A stretch of DNA of 64,000 nt from Kordiimonas sediminis (GCF_014656395.1 NZ_BNCI01000001.1:744001-808000), one strand, 5' to 3'. Numbered from the stretch's first letter, positions 1 through 7,753 are shown. Translations and numbers: made by a program. Notes: generated by a model from the letters alone, not told the origin.

Positions 1-606
1 CTGGGCATCAGAGAAATTAAAGGCCGTGTTGGACCCTGCCTCCCCATAACTTTCTGAAAAATCCACGCCGGACGACATTTGAAGCACATCTTCAATAGTG
101 GCAGCACCATAAGCCGTCCCCACCAGGTCAGGTACATAGATTTCAACGCGGTCCTCGACCGACTGGATCAAACCATCTTCAATCGCCATACCAATCAGCG
201 TTGATACAAAGGATTTCGCCACTGACCAGCTGGTATGTTTTGACGCGCGCGTTTCCCCCAGACGGTACATTTCATGGATGATAGTCCCGTCTTTGATAAC
301 CAGCAAACCAGTTGTCTGTGTTTTATCAAAAAAGCTGTTCAGCTTCTTGCTTTCACCATCATATGTATAGCTGTTACCAAGCGGTTGCATCGCCTCCGGA
401 TATTCAAAGACCGTATCGCCTTTCGGTACGGAAACATACGGATAAAGCGTATCCATATTGCGGAAATTTTCTACGCGCTTATCTGGCTCGAAGGTGCTGG
501 CAAGTGTTGATGGCGGATAGTCTGACCACGGCTGAAAATAAAATACTACCAACCCCACAAACAAAACGATCAACGTTCCAAAACAATACTTAAAAAATCG
601 GACCAC
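1..606 (-). CDS. Beta-lactamase-family serine hydrolase, C-terminus outside the window
   Basis: The reading frame runs off the left edge, so only the first 202 residues are seen. An N-terminal hydrophobic segment (about residues 5-24) suggests a signal anchor and a periplasmic enzyme. The SxxK catalytic motif of the class C beta-lactamase / penicillin-binding fold is present as SVAK (Ser128, Lys131), followed by the usual helix and a QMSSGVDF segment. The family includes esterases, D-aminopeptidases and 6-aminohexanoate-dimer hydrolases; the substrate cannot be told from this half. I chose the GTG at 606 because a strong AGGGGGAG lies seven bases upstream; an in-frame ATG at 636 would add ten residues but has no ribosome site. 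Confidence 0.85.
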   Translation of the reverse strand, partial: MVRFFKYCFGTLIVLFVGLVVFYFQPWSDYPPSTLASTFEPDKRVENFRNMDTLYPYVSVPKGDTVFEYPEAMQPLGNSYTYDGESKKLNSFFDKTQTTGLLVIKDGTIIHEMYRLGETRASKHTSWSVAKSFVSTLIGMAIEDGLIQSVEDRVEIYVPDLVGTAYGAATIEDVLQMSSGVDFSESYGEAGSNTAFNFSDAQ

Positions 607-658
607 TAGTTCTCTCCCCCTTCTAGACAATCCCATGCCATCAGTTTGCACACAAAAA

Positions 659-688
659 AAGCCCCGGCAACATTTTTGTCCGGGGCTT
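659..688 (-). terminator. Rho-independent terminator after the MscS-type channel gene
   Basis: On the minus strand a perfect 9-bp stem AAGCCCCGG / CCGGGGCTT encloses a 12-base loop and is followed by seven T. It lies 25 bases beyond the channel gene's stop codon and separates it from the serine hydrolase gene downstream. Confidence 0.9.
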
Positions 689-713
689 GATGGGATAGAT
701 TATTCTCAGGTCA

Positions 714-1547
714 TCAGGACACTGAGTGCATAACCCGCTGTGGGAAAGGGATCTCAATACCGTTTTTATCAAACTCTTCCTTCACGGTTTTGGTCGTGTC
801 AAACTTCACACCCCAATAGTCACTGGTTGCACACCAGACACGCACCGTAATGTCAACGCTGCTATCGCCCAAATTGCCGACAACAATTACTGGCGCAGGA
901 TCATCAAATGTCCGCGCATCAGCTTTGAGCACATCGCCAATAACAGCCATTGCCTTGTTGATGTCATCCCCGTATCCAATGCCGAACACCATATCGACCC
1001 GGCGCGTGTCGTGATAATTGAAATTTTTAATCGATGCGCCCCAAACAGAGCTGTTCGGGATAATGATCCGAATATTGTCAGCCGTATCCATTTCAGTGGT
1101 GAAAAGATTGATTGCCTTGATAGTCCCCGAATGGCCGGCAGCATCAATGAATTGACCCACTTTGAACGGGCGAAACACCAACAGCATAACGCCGGACGCC
1201 AAATGTCCAAGAGTTCCCTGCAGAGCAAGACCAACAGCCAAGCCCATAGCACCAAGAACAGCAACAAAACTTGTCGTCTGGACGCCAAATTTTTCCAGTA
1301 CAGCTACCAGTGTAAAACCAACAATCGCGTATTTAGCGGCACTCGCCAGAAACGTTCCAACCGTTGTGTCCATCTTTTCTGATTTCACAGAGGCGGCCAT
1401 GATCCAATTTTTGACCTTGCCTGCGATCCAGAAGCCGATAATCAGAATGATAATCGCACCTACAACACTCATGCCGTAGTTTGTTACCGTTGCCATCACC
1501 AGATCCAGCATTTCCTGCATATTCTGCTGCATTTCTTCCTGCATCAT
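714..1547 (-). CDS. Small-conductance mechanosensitive channel, MscS family
   Basis: 277 residues, the length of a minimal three-helix MscS. Such channels are homoheptamers of the inner membrane that open on membrane tension and let solutes out on osmotic downshock. Hydrophobic helices lie at about residues 25-45 and 70-90. The glycine/alanine-rich pore helix at about 92-125 carries AVGLALQGTLGHLASG, and the beta domain has the typical VGQFIDAAG and IIIPNS segments. AGGAGA lies five bases before the first of two adjacent ATG codons, so either could be used. The gene is monocistronic and ends in a strong terminator. Confidence 0.95.
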   Translation of the reverse strand: MMQEEMQQNMQEMLDLVMATVTNYGMSVVGAIIILIIGFWIAGKVKNWIMAASVKSEKMDTTVGTFLASAAKYAIVGFTLVAVLEKFGVQTTSFVAVLGAMGLAVGLALQGTLGHLASGVMLLVFRPFKVGQFIDAAGHSGTIKAINLFTTEMDTADNIRIIIPNSSVWGASIKNFNYHDTRRVDMVFGIGYGDDINKAMAVIGDVLKADARTFDDPAPVIVVGNLGDSSVDITVRVWCATSDYWGVKFDTTKTVKEEFDKNGIEIPFPQRVMHSVS

Positions 1548-1778
1548 TATTCTCCTGCCCGAACTTGTTATAAGCCCTTGTTTTGCATATGGGTACCGGG
1601 CAAATCTAACCTAATTGGTAAAGTCTGCACAAGGGAAATGATTAACGAATTGTAAATATTCACTTGCATACCTCTGGAACGCATTAAAGATCAGCATACC
1701 GAAAGGTCAAATTTCTTGTATCCCTCTGAATTGTTGCTACTGTATTTTTCCAGTGGAGAGGAACAAGGAGAGGCCAGC
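1548..1778. other. Divergent intergenic region between the MscS-type gene and the acyl-CoA dehydrogenase gene
   Basis: No gene or structured RNA is seen. The upstream regions of two divergent genes share this stretch. A TTG-started extension of the dehydrogenase frame reaches back to 1716 but has no ribosome site and is probably not translated. Confidence 0.5.
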
Positions 1779-2930
1779 GTGAAATTCACCGAACAACATA
1801 ATGCCATACGAGAAACCGTTGCCCGGTTCATTGATAATGAAATCAACCCCCATGTAGATGCGTGGGAAGAGGCAGGAATTTTCCCCGCTCATGAGGTTTT
1901 CAGAAAAATGGGAGAGCTTGGGTTACTGGGCATTACAAAACCGGAAGAGTATGGCGGACTGGGCCTGGATTATAGCTATCAGGTTGTCTTTTCCGAGGAA
2001 CTGGGCCGTATTGGTGCGGGCGGTGTCGCCATGGCCATCGGTGTTCAGGTTGATATGGCAACCCCGGCGCTTGCAAAATACGGCAGCGACGCCCTGCGAG
2101 AGAAGTATCTAACCAAAGCCATTTCAGGTGAGGCCGTTTTCAGCATCGGCGTCAGTGAACCGCATGCCGGATCAGACGTGGCTCAGATCAAAACAACCGC
2201 CGTCAAAGACGGTGACGACTATGTCATCAACGGCACCAAAATGTGGATCACTAACTCCACGCAGGCCGACTATATCTGCCTGTTAGTAAATACCAGCGAC
2301 GGCCCAGCCCACAAAAACAAGTCGCTAATTATCGTGCCAACAGATACCCCCGGAATCAGTTTTTCAGAGCGCCTGAATAAATTTGGTATGCGCTGCAGTG
2401 ACACCGCACAGATTTTCTTTGATGATGTACGCGTTCCCCAATCAAACCTGATCGGCGATGAAGGTATGGGCTTCACCTATCAAATGCAGCAGTTCCAGGA
2501 AGAACGGCTGCACGCAGCAGCCGCTGCGATCAAGGGAATGGAATGCTCAGTCCAGTCCACCATTGAATATACCCGCGAGCGTATTGCTTTTGGCAAACCC
2601 CTTTTGGACAATCAGGTCATTCATTTTCGGCTTGCTGAACTTCAGACCGAAATCGAATGCTTGCGTGCCCTGACCTATGATGCCGTTGAAGGCTATATTA
2701 ACGGCGAAGATGTCACCATGAAAGCGTCTATGGCCAAACTGAAGTCCGGTCGGCTGGCACGCACCGTACATGATGCCTGTATGCAATATTGGGGCGGGAT
2801 GGGCTATATGTGGGACAATCCTGTCTCCCGGGCCTTTCGTGACAGTCGTCTTGGCTCCATCGGGGGCGGTGCCGACGAAGTCATGCTGGGGATTATTGCC
2901 AAAAAAATGGGAACCCTACCCCGCGGATAA
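1779..2930 (+). CDS. Acyl-CoA dehydrogenase (citronellyl-CoA / isovaleryl-type base position)
   Basis: A 383-residue flavoprotein of normal acyl-CoA dehydrogenase length that would insert an alpha,beta double bond into an acyl-CoA and pass electrons to ETF. The FAD/substrate segments SIGVSEPHAGSD and MWITNS and the C-terminal RAFRD region are present. The residue that is the catalytic Glu in YEGT-type enzymes is replaced (IGGG), so the base is probably the Glu in the EERL segment, as in isovaleryl- and long-chain-type members. Overall the sequence resembles citronellyl-CoA dehydrogenases, but the substrate is an inference. GTG at 1779 is chosen because AAGGAGAG precedes it; this gives the family's usual N-terminus. 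Confidence 0.93.
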   Translation: MKFTEQHNAIRETVARFIDNEINPHVDAWEEAGIFPAHEVFRKMGELGLLGITKPEEYGGLGLDYSYQVVFSEELGRIGAGGVAMAIGVQVDMATPALAKYGSDALREKYLTKAISGEAVFSIGVSEPHAGSDVAQIKTTAVKDGDDYVINGTKMWITNSTQADYICLLVNTSDGPAHKNKSLIIVPTDTPGISFSERLNKFGMRCSDTAQIFFDDVRVPQSNLIGDEGMGFTYQMQQFQEERLHAAAAAIKGMECSVQSTIEYTRERIAFGKPLLDNQVIHFRLAELQTEIECLRALTYDAVEGYINGEDVTMKASMAKLKSGRLARTVHDACMQYWGGMGYMWDNPVSRAFRDSRLGSIGGGADEVMLGIIAKKMGTLPRG

Positions 2931-3065
2931 GGCAAAGTGTGCAGAAAAATCAGGGCAGGATACTAGCAAGTCGCCTGCCCTCCAGTCTGCCAATTTCAGG
3001 AATGTCATTGCGGGACCATCCAATCCCTTCTATATCCTTGGGGGAGTGTAACAAGGATTTCCCCC

Positions 3066-3401
3066 ATGACTGATATACCCCCATGCCCAAAATGTTCTTC
3101 CCCCTATGCGTACGAAGACGGCACATTACTGATCTGTCCTGAATGTGCGCACGAATGGGCGCCCGGCACGGACGCCGCAGAATCCGACGACGTCATCAAA
3201 GACTCGAACGGTAATGTTCTGCAGGACGGTGACACGGTAACGGTTATCAAGGATCTAAAAGTCAAAGGATCTTCCTCCGTTGTCAAAGTCGGCACGAAAG
3301 TGAAGAATATCCGACTGGTTGGCGGCGACCATGATATTGATTGTAAAATTGACGGCATAGGGGCAATGAAACTAAAGTCTGAGTTCGTCAAAAAAATCTA
3401 A
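3066..3401 (+). CDS. yjdM: YjdM (formerly PhnA) zinc-ribbon protein
   Basis: 111 residues. The N-terminal zinc ribbon has two CxxC pairs (CPKC and CPEC, about residues 7-27). It is followed by the KDSNGN[20 protein letters not shown] core and the C-terminal GxxLKxxFVKK that define the YjdM family. The old name PhnA reflects linkage with phosphonate genes in E. coli, but the protein is not a phosphonate hydrolase and its role is still unclear. Here it stands alone, with no phn genes nearby. It is followed 20 bases later by the PAS_5 gene, which may be co-transcribed. Confidence 0.93.
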   Translation: MTDIPPCPKCSSPYAYEDGTLLICPECAHEWAPGTDAAESDDVIKDSNGNVLQDGDTVTVIKDLKVKGSSSVVKVGTKVKNIRLVGGDHDIDCKIDGIGAMKLKSEFVKKI

Positions 3402-3421
3402 ACACCCGCAGGAGCTGGTTA

Positions 3422-3952
3422 GTGAAAACGTACGGCAAAGAGATACTGCAGGAAAAGCCCTTCTCGACTTTGTGGGCAGCATGGTCTGCCGCGCGTGAAA
3501 AAGGTGAGCTTATTCCGCCGCGTACAGCCCTGCGTCTTCAGGACCTTGCTGCTATCACCTCTGATCTGGCTGTCCTGCAAAGTGGTGGTGACGGCGAATT
3601 TTACTTTCAGTTGCAAGGCCAGGATATGGCTGACCGAATTCAGCGGACAGCAAAGGATGAAGCTATCTCGGACCTGATGGCACCTTCTGCACGCGATACC
3701 ACCAATAAAATTCTGGCCGACATTATCGATACCCCACAAGGCGGGTTGGTGATCTTTGATGCGCATTATACATCGGGGAAACACTGTATAGTCGGGGTGC
3801 TGTATCTGCCGGTACTGGACCAAACAGGCATGGTCAGAAAACTTATAGGGGTCTATCACCCGCTTGAAATTCTCGGCTACAAGGCGCCAATTGCAAAAAC
3901 CCGGTCTGGTGGTGAACTATTGATCTCGCACCCCATTGATATCACCCCGTAG
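3422..3952 (+). CDS. PAS_5-type PAS-domain protein (sensor-like, no output domain)
   Basis: 176 residues with a GTG start preceded by AGGAG. The sequence matches the single-domain PAS_5 family common in alphaproteobacteria. It has an N-terminal helix (LWAAWSAAREKGELIPPR), a beta-rich core holding GEFYFQLQGQDMADR, and a late strand with GVLYLPVLD. No kinase, cyclase or DNA-binding domain is attached, so any signalling would go through a partner. Some relatives are linked to surface or cell-cycle functions, but no ligand is known to me. It lies between yjdM and a small membrane-protein gene on the same strand, with gaps of about 20 bases, suggesting one transcript. Confidence 0.75.
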   Translation: MKTYGKEILQEKPFSTLWAAWSAAREKGELIPPRTALRLQDLAAITSDLAVLQSGGDGEFYFQLQGQDMADRIQRTAKDEAISDLMAPSARDTTNKILADIIDTPQGGLVIFDAHYTSGKHCIVGVLYLPVLDQTGMVRKLIGVYHPLEILGYKAPIAKTRSGGELLISHPIDITP

Positions 3953-3971
3953 ATAAAAGAAGAGCGTTTGC

Positions 3972-4220
3972 GTGCCCGACCCATCCCCACCCCAGGAAAC
4001 TGCTGATCTGGTCAAATTACGGCTTCGGTGCAGGGTATTATTGCTGGCGTCGATCGTGCCCCTGGCTATTTCCTGTTTTCATCTGTTTACAAACAGTGGC
4101 GCATGGCTTGAAAATGGCTGGATGCATCTGGCGCTGGCGTCGGGTATGATCCTGTGGGCGATCGCAGAAATTCACCGGATTACTTATGTCCTGCGAGCGG
4201 GTCGCTGGTTCTGGTGGTAA
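3972..4220 (+). CDS. Small hypothetical membrane protein
   Basis: 82 residues from a GTG start with a weak AAGAAG 6-10 bases upstream. Two hydrophobic segments are visible, at about residues 22-41 (LLLASIVPLAISCFHLF) and 50-67 (MHLALASGMILWAIAEI), so it is probably a two-helix inner-membrane protein with a short basic linker. I recognise no family. It follows the PAS_5 gene by 19 bases and could be the membrane partner of that sensor, which is only an inference from position. The last 15 codons and the DNA behind them recur in degraded form at 4972-5038, next to tRNA-Gly. Confidence 0.5.
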   Translation: MPDPSPPQETADLVKLRLRCRVLLLASIVPLAISCFHLFTNSGAWLENGWMHLALASGMILWAIAEIHRITYVLRAGRWFWW

Positions 4221-4255
4221 GAACACTATACTCTCCAAAACGACAAAAGCCTCCA
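4118..4255 (+). repeat. Left copy of an imperfect direct repeat flanking the DUF805 islet
   Basis: Positions 4118-4134 are identical to 4972-4988, and 4207-4255 match 4990-5038 with four mismatches in 49. The right copy lacks 72 bases present here. This copy covers the end of the small membrane-protein gene and the left arm of the tRNA terminator, but the right arm of that hairpin is missing. Confidence 0.85.
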
Positions 4256-4333
4256 TGGCGGCAAATCGTTAAGTTGAAATACTGGACCTGATGACTATCA
4301 CATAGTAATTTGAAAAGGCATCGGGGGGAGCCA

Positions 4334-4690
4334 ATGTTTAGAAGCATTTTTAGAACATATAAACAATTCTATAGGTTTAACGGCAGAGCATCAGTGTATG
4401 AATACAAAGCTTATACACGTCAGATGTGGTTTCTATTAGCGCTGGCGTTTTTTGGGGTTGGATCATATTTGTATATGGGCGGCACTTTTAATAACAATCC
4501 AAGCGCTCCTTGGGTATTCTTTACACTCATGGTTTCAACCCAGATTGGATACCCTGCGCTTTGTGTCAGACGCCTTCATGATATAGGGCGGTCAGGATGG
4601 TGGATATTTGTTCCTCTAGTCAACTGGCTATGGATGACAATGCCATCACAAGATGGCGAGAACGATTATGGCCCACCATCGGGGGTATAA
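4334..4690 (+). CDS. DUF805 (YhaH-like) inner-membrane protein
   Basis: 118 residues with the DUF805 hallmarks: an N-terminal YRFNGRASVYEY segment, hydrophobic helices at about residues 34-52 and 62-80, the signature RLHDIGRSGWW, and a C-terminal NDYGPP. The family is widespread in bacteria, often in several copies per genome and often on mobile DNA; its function is unknown. ATG at 4334 is chosen because GGGGGGAG lies just upstream; a TTG at 4310 would add eight residues. The gene sits alone inside a repeat-flanked islet and its AT-rich codon use differs from its neighbours, so recent transfer is likely. Confidence 0.85.
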   Translation: MFRSIFRTYKQFYRFNGRASVYEYKAYTRQMWFLLALAFFGVGSYLYMGGTFNNNPSAPWVFFTLMVSTQIGYPALCVRRLHDIGRSGWWIFVPLVNWLWMTMPSQDGENDYGPPSGV

Positions 4691-4845
4691 GCATTACTCT
4701 CTGAGAAGACCCACCGAGTATTTATACTCATTGGTCATCCTTCGAAAGTAGCCATTAATCGCGTCATTTTCTTCTCCCCCGTCAAACCTTTACGATTGAT
4801 ATTCAAGACAATGACAGCAAGATAAAATTGCATTGGGGGACATTA

Positions 4846-4944
4846 ATGGGCACGTCAACGAACTTTCAGTTCAATGTGAACTCTGAGCCTAAACTTGGAA
4901 AGCGTTGTTGCTTTGCTAAGCTACTCACAAACCTATACGGCTAA
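4846..4944 (+). CDS. Doubtful 32-residue ORF within the islet
   Basis: An ATG with GGGGGA five bases upstream opens a 32-codon frame ending in TAA. The peptide has no membrane segment, carries two adjacent Cys at residues 21-22 and resembles nothing I know. It could be the broken start of a lost gene or chance. Confidence 0.2.
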   Translation: MGTSTNFQFNVNSEPKLGKRCCFAKLLTNLYG

Positions 4945-4971
4945 GACACATTTACAGTTCAGAATTGACGA

Positions 4972-5038
4972 CTGGATGCATCTGGCGCCGGTTCTGGTGG
5001 TAGCAACACCATACTTTCCAAAACGACAAAAGCCTCCA
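4972..5038 (+). repeat. Right copy of the islet-flanking repeat, internally deleted
   Basis: A degraded copy of 4118-4255 with a 72-base deletion after its first 17 bases. It retains the sequence around the small gene's stop codon and leads into the intact terminator hairpin beside tRNA-Gly. It is too short to encode the protein end. Confidence 0.85.
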
Positions 5039-5052
5039 CAGTGGGAGGCTTT
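5029..5052 (-). terminator. Terminator of the tRNA-Gly gene
   Basis: A perfect 9-bp stem AAAGCCTCC / GGAGGCTTT with a 6-base loop lies 26 bases beyond the tRNA 3' end. On the minus strand it runs into TTTTGTCGTTTT. The same left arm, without its partner, occurs at 4246-4254 in the left repeat copy. Confidence 0.75.
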
Positions 5053-5077
5053 GCTGTCATCTGGGTTTCCATATTAA

Positions 5078-5152
5078 TGGAGCGGGCGATGAGATTCGAA
5101 CTCACGACATTCACCTTGGCAAGGTGACGCTCTACCCCTGAGCTACGCCCGC
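5078..5152 (-). tRNA. tRNA-Gly (anticodon GCC)
   Basis: A 75-base cloverleaf including an encoded CCA end. The acceptor stem GCGGGCG pairs with CGCCCGC, the D arm has GCTCAGGGGTAGAGC, the anticodon stem CACCTT/AAGGTG encloses GCC, and the T arm carries GTTCGAATC. It reads glycine codons GGC and GGU. It is transcribed alone, away from the trx gene. Confidence 0.97.
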
Positions 5153-5196
5153 TCTTCATTAATAAGGGGTGCAAGCAAGTGCGCTTGCGAGGCGGG

Positions 5197-5224
5197 ATAA
5201 TAGCTATACCTCTCCCCTTTGCAA
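5197..5224 (-). promoter_or_regulatory. Sigma70-type promoter of tRNA-Gly
   Basis: On the minus strand TTGCAA (5219-5224) and TATTAT (5197-5202) are separated by 16 bases and lie about 45 bases before the mature tRNA. The leader between them contains a GCAAGC/GCTTGC inverted repeat at 5171-5188. Confidence 0.6.
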
Positions 5225-5533
5225 CATAATTTTTAAAAAATCTGCATTTTTTGCATAACCTTTTGTTTATTATTGTTTTTTTATGGATTTCCATGCCTCG
5301 TATTTCTTAGCAACGCCTTTGAAACGACGGAATCGGGTATCGGACACCGCCTCCGGCCAAGACCAGACAGGTCTTCCCGCCTGCAAACACCCGCGAACAG
5401 AGAATTTTACCGCGTTCAGGCATTTTCCCTTTAAAAACTGTAAAGATGCCTTATGTCTCTGAGTATATGAATGCTCCGCACGATGCGGTGCCGGCCTAAT
5501 AACGATAGGCAAACCCTAAGTAAGAGAGACCGT
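5225..5533. other. Gene-free stretch between tRNA-Gly and the thioredoxin/TPR gene
   Basis: No convincing gene. An 80-codon minus-strand frame at 5270-5512 starts only at TTG, has no ribosome site and is rich in Arg/Lys without a recognisable motif. The first 55 bases are strongly AT-rich. The thioredoxin gene's promoter probably lies here. Confidence 0.5.
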
Positions 5534-6454
5534 ATGTTAGACGCACCCGCCCTGATAAAAGATACCGATATCAAATCCTTTGCTGCGGATGTTATCGAAG
5601 AATCATCCAAACGACCTGTTATTGTCGACTTTTGGGCGGACTGGTGCGAACCCTGCAAACAATTGATGCCTGCCCTCGAGGCAGCTGTGACCGACGCTGG
5701 TGGTGCCGTCGCAATGGTGCGGGTCAATGCGGACACCAATCAGGCGCTATGTGGGCAAATGCGGGTACAAAGCCTGCCAACCGTCTATGCCTTTTGGCAG
5801 GGACAGCCTGTTGACGGCTTTCAGGGTGCTGTTCCCCCCAGCCAGATCAAGGACTTTATCAATCGGTTGATTGAAATGTCGGGCGGCGCGTCCGAAGGGG
5901 ATAACCAGTTGGATGCAGCGCTGGATCAGGCAGAAGAAATGACCCAGGCCGGGCACGCAGAACAGGCAGCAGGGCTATACCAGCAAATCCTGCAAGTAGA
6001 CCCCGCCAACTTGCGGGCACAAATCGGCCTTGCTGAAATTGCTGTTGCCAACAATCAGGCGGAAAGCGCCGCCGCAATACTGGAAAGCCTCAAGGGTGCA
6101 GAATTAGGCGATGATGAAGCCGGAAAAGCCCTGAAAGGTCGCATAGAGCGTCTGGAAACCGCGCTTGAAATGGCCAAAGAAACAGAAGGTGCCGGTGACG
6201 TGGCCGAACTGCAGGCCAGAATCGACAAAGACCCTATGGATCTGGATGCCAGATTTGAACTGTCTATCGCGTATCAGGCAAAAGGCGACATGAACGGCGC
6301 CGCCGAATCCCTGTTGGCCATTATTATGCGGGACGGTGAATGGAACGACAAAGCAGCCAATGACCGTCTTTTGAAGCTCTTTGAACTGAAAGGGCCAACA
6401 GATCCCTTTACCCTGAAATATCGCAGGCGGCTTTCGTCCCTGCTGTTCAGCTAA
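5534..6454 (+). CDS. Thioredoxin-TPR co-chaperone (CnoX/YbbN family)
   Basis: 306 residues: a thioredoxin domain (about 1-110) with an intact WCEPC active site (Cys38, Cys41) and the cis-Pro in QSLPTVYAF, then a helical tetratricopeptide region (about 125-300) with TPR-like repeats. Relatives act as cytoplasmic redox-linked holdases that hand clients to GroEL or DnaK. E. coli YbbN has lost the second Cys, but this protein keeps both and may be a working oxidoreductase. Upstream in-frame codons reach 5471, but ATG 5534 gives the family N-terminus. It begins a tight run with the LON-domain and Trm112-like genes. Confidence 0.92.
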   Translation: MLDAPALIKDTDIKSFAADVIEESSKRPVIVDFWADWCEPCKQLMPALEAAVTDAGGAVAMVRVNADTNQALCGQMRVQSLPTVYAFWQGQPVDGFQGAVPPSQIKDFINRLIEMSGGASEGDNQLDAALDQAEEMTQAGHAEQAAGLYQQILQVDPANLRAQIGLAEIAVANNQAESAAAILESLKGAELGDDEAGKALKGRIERLETALEMAKETEGAGDVAELQARIDKDPMDLDARFELSIAYQAKGDMNGAAESLLAIIMRDGEWNDKAANDRLLKLFELKGPTDPFTLKYRRRLSSLLFS

Positions 6455-6460
6455 CTGACC

Positions 6461-7162
6461 ATGTTTACGCCAGATACATTACCGTCTGTTATTCCGGTGT
6501 TTCCGCTGACCGGCGTCATATTGATGCCAGGCAATAGATTACCGCTGAATATCTTTGAGCCCAGATATCTGGCAATGGTCGGGGACGCAGCCAAAGGAAA
6601 CCGGTTGATCGGCATGATACAGCCGAAAACCGTTGAAGACCGAGACAGCCGCCCTGACCTGCACGGTGTTGGGTGTCTGGGCTATATCGAAGAACTGGAA
6701 ACAACATCAGACGGACGCTTTCTGATTGCGCTGAAAGGGCTATGCCGCTTTCAAATTCTGACAGAACTTGATGCCACAACACAGTACCGGCAGGTACAGG
6801 TTGATTATTCCGATTTCAGGCATGATCTGGCGTCTGAAAACACGGCCCCTGAGGAAGAAAGCACCATATCCGCTGACAAAAAGCGCCGACTCCTTGCAGA
6901 TATTCAGGAACTGCTGATTTCAAACGGGGTGAAACCTGATCAAGACGTTCTGAAAGACAGTGATGACCTGTTACTGATCAACACGCTCGCGATGCGCAGT
7001 CCGTTTTCACCGCTTGAAAAGCAAGCGCTACTGGAAGCCAGAACAACTGCCGAGCGCGGTGACATTCTGCTATCCCTTATTGAAATGTTATTAAAGTCAG
7101 ATATGGTGCTTGCCAACGACAACGGTCCGCCGTCCCCAAACAGCGGCCCTACCGTCAATTAA
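6461..7162 (+). CDS. LON N-terminal-domain protein (no protease part)
   Basis: 233 residues holding only the LON substrate-binding domain: VIPVFPLTGVILMPGNRLPLNIFEPRY at the start (written here as the family's PLxxVxxxPG…LxIFExRY pattern), GCLGYI in the middle, then a helical tail. There is no AAA+ module and no Ser-Lys protease centre, so this is not Lon protease itself. Such stand-alone proteins are common in alphaproteobacteria, usually next to this thioredoxin gene; the role is unknown, perhaps binding substrates or partners. The start is six bases after the thioredoxin/TPR gene stop, implying translational coupling. Confidence 0.9.
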   Translation: MFTPDTLPSVIPVFPLTGVILMPGNRLPLNIFEPRYLAMVGDAAKGNRLIGMIQPKTVEDRDSRPDLHGVGCLGYIEELETTSDGRFLIALKGLCRFQILTELDATTQYRQVQVDYSDFRHDLASENTAPEEESTISADKKRRLLADIQELLISNGVKPDQDVLKDSDDLLLINTLAMRSPFSPLEKQALLEARTTAERGDILLSLIEMLLKSDMVLANDNGPPSPNSGPTVN

Positions 7163-7193
7163 CAAACCGTCTCCATGAAATACAGGAAACACG

Positions 7194-7388
7194 ATGTCCA
7201 CCACTGAGCAGAAAAAAAGCGCGACCGACCCCAAGCTTTTGGAAATTCTGGTTTGTCCCGTGACCAAAGACCGCCTGGATTATGACCGGGAAAAACAGGA
7301 ACTGGTGAGCAAAAAAGCAGGCCTGGCCTTCCCGATCAAAGACGGCATCCCCATTCTGCTGGAAGATGAAGCAAGACAGCTTGATTAA
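7194..7388 (+). CDS. Trm112 family protein (YcaR-like)
   Basis: 64 residues with the [17 protein letters not shown] start, an [17 protein letters not shown] end and the fold of Trm112/YcaR small proteins. Only one Cys remains in the zinc-binding positions, as in many bacterial members. In eukaryotes Trm112 activates methyltransferases; the bacterial role is unknown. It is the last gene of the thioredoxin–LON–Trm112 run and its stop overlaps by four bases the stop of the HIT gene on the other strand. Confidence 0.9.
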   Translation: MSTTEQKKSATDPKLLEILVCPVTKDRLDYDREKQELVSKKAGLAFPIKDGIPILLEDEARQLD

Positions 7389-7753
7389 GCAAACGCCTTA
7401 TCCAGCATGGGGCCAAGGGGCCGACCTGCAAGAATATGGATATGCAGGTGTGGTACTTCCTGATGGCTATTGGGGCCAGCGTTGGCAATCGTACGATACC
7501 CGGCATCAGTGACCCCCAAATCATCTGCCACCTTGCCCACAGCACGCATAAAGCCCGCAATCAGTTCCGCTGGTGCGTTCCGGGTAAAGTCTGCCATTGA
7601 AATATATTCACCCTTCGGGATAACCAGTGCATGCACCGGGGCCTGAGGATTAATATCATGAAAGGCAAGAGAGAATTCATCTTCGTAAATCTTGTTACAC
7701 GGGATTTCACCACGAAGGATTTTCGCAAAAATATTCTCTGGATCGTATGTCAT
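7385..7753 (-). CDS. HIT family nucleotide hydrolase/transferase (HinT type)
   Basis: 122 residues with the histidine triad HLHIHI (His102, His104, His106) near the C-terminus and the Hint N-terminal pattern ([19 protein letters not shown]). HinT proteins hydrolyse adenosine phosphoramidates and aminoacyl-AMP in the cytoplasm. In alphaproteobacterial genomes this type often neighbours the HslUV–his region, as here. The gene is convergent with the Trm112-like gene with overlapping ends, and faces the DUF3224 gene across a short shared upstream region. Confidence 0.95.
   Translation of the reverse strand: MTYDPENIFAKILRGEIPCNKIYEDEFSLAFHDINPQAPVHALVIPKGEYISMADFTRNAPAELIAGFMRAVGKVADDLGVTDAGYRTIANAGPNSHQEVPHLHIHILAGRPLGPMLDKAFA

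Larger units (their letters stand above)
4256..4971. other. AT-rich islet with a DUF805 gene, inserted beside tRNA-Gly
   Basis: About 0.7 kb bounded by the two repeat copies. Codon use and base composition are visibly more AT-rich than in neighbouring genes. Apart from the DUF805 gene and a doubtful 32-codon ORF, nothing is recognised, including no integrase. Acquisition by recombination next to a tRNA gene is an inference from the flanking duplication and composition. Confidence 0.55.

Noticed and set aside
4895-5077. A 60-codon plus-strand frame at the right end of the islet.
   Set aside because: It runs through the repeat copy and the tRNA terminator and has no ribosome site.
5270-5512. 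An 80-codon minus-strand frame between tRNA-Gly and the thioredoxin/TPR gene.
   Set aside because: Only a TTG start, no ribosome site, no recognisable motif, and part of it overlaps an AT-rich promoter-like stretch.
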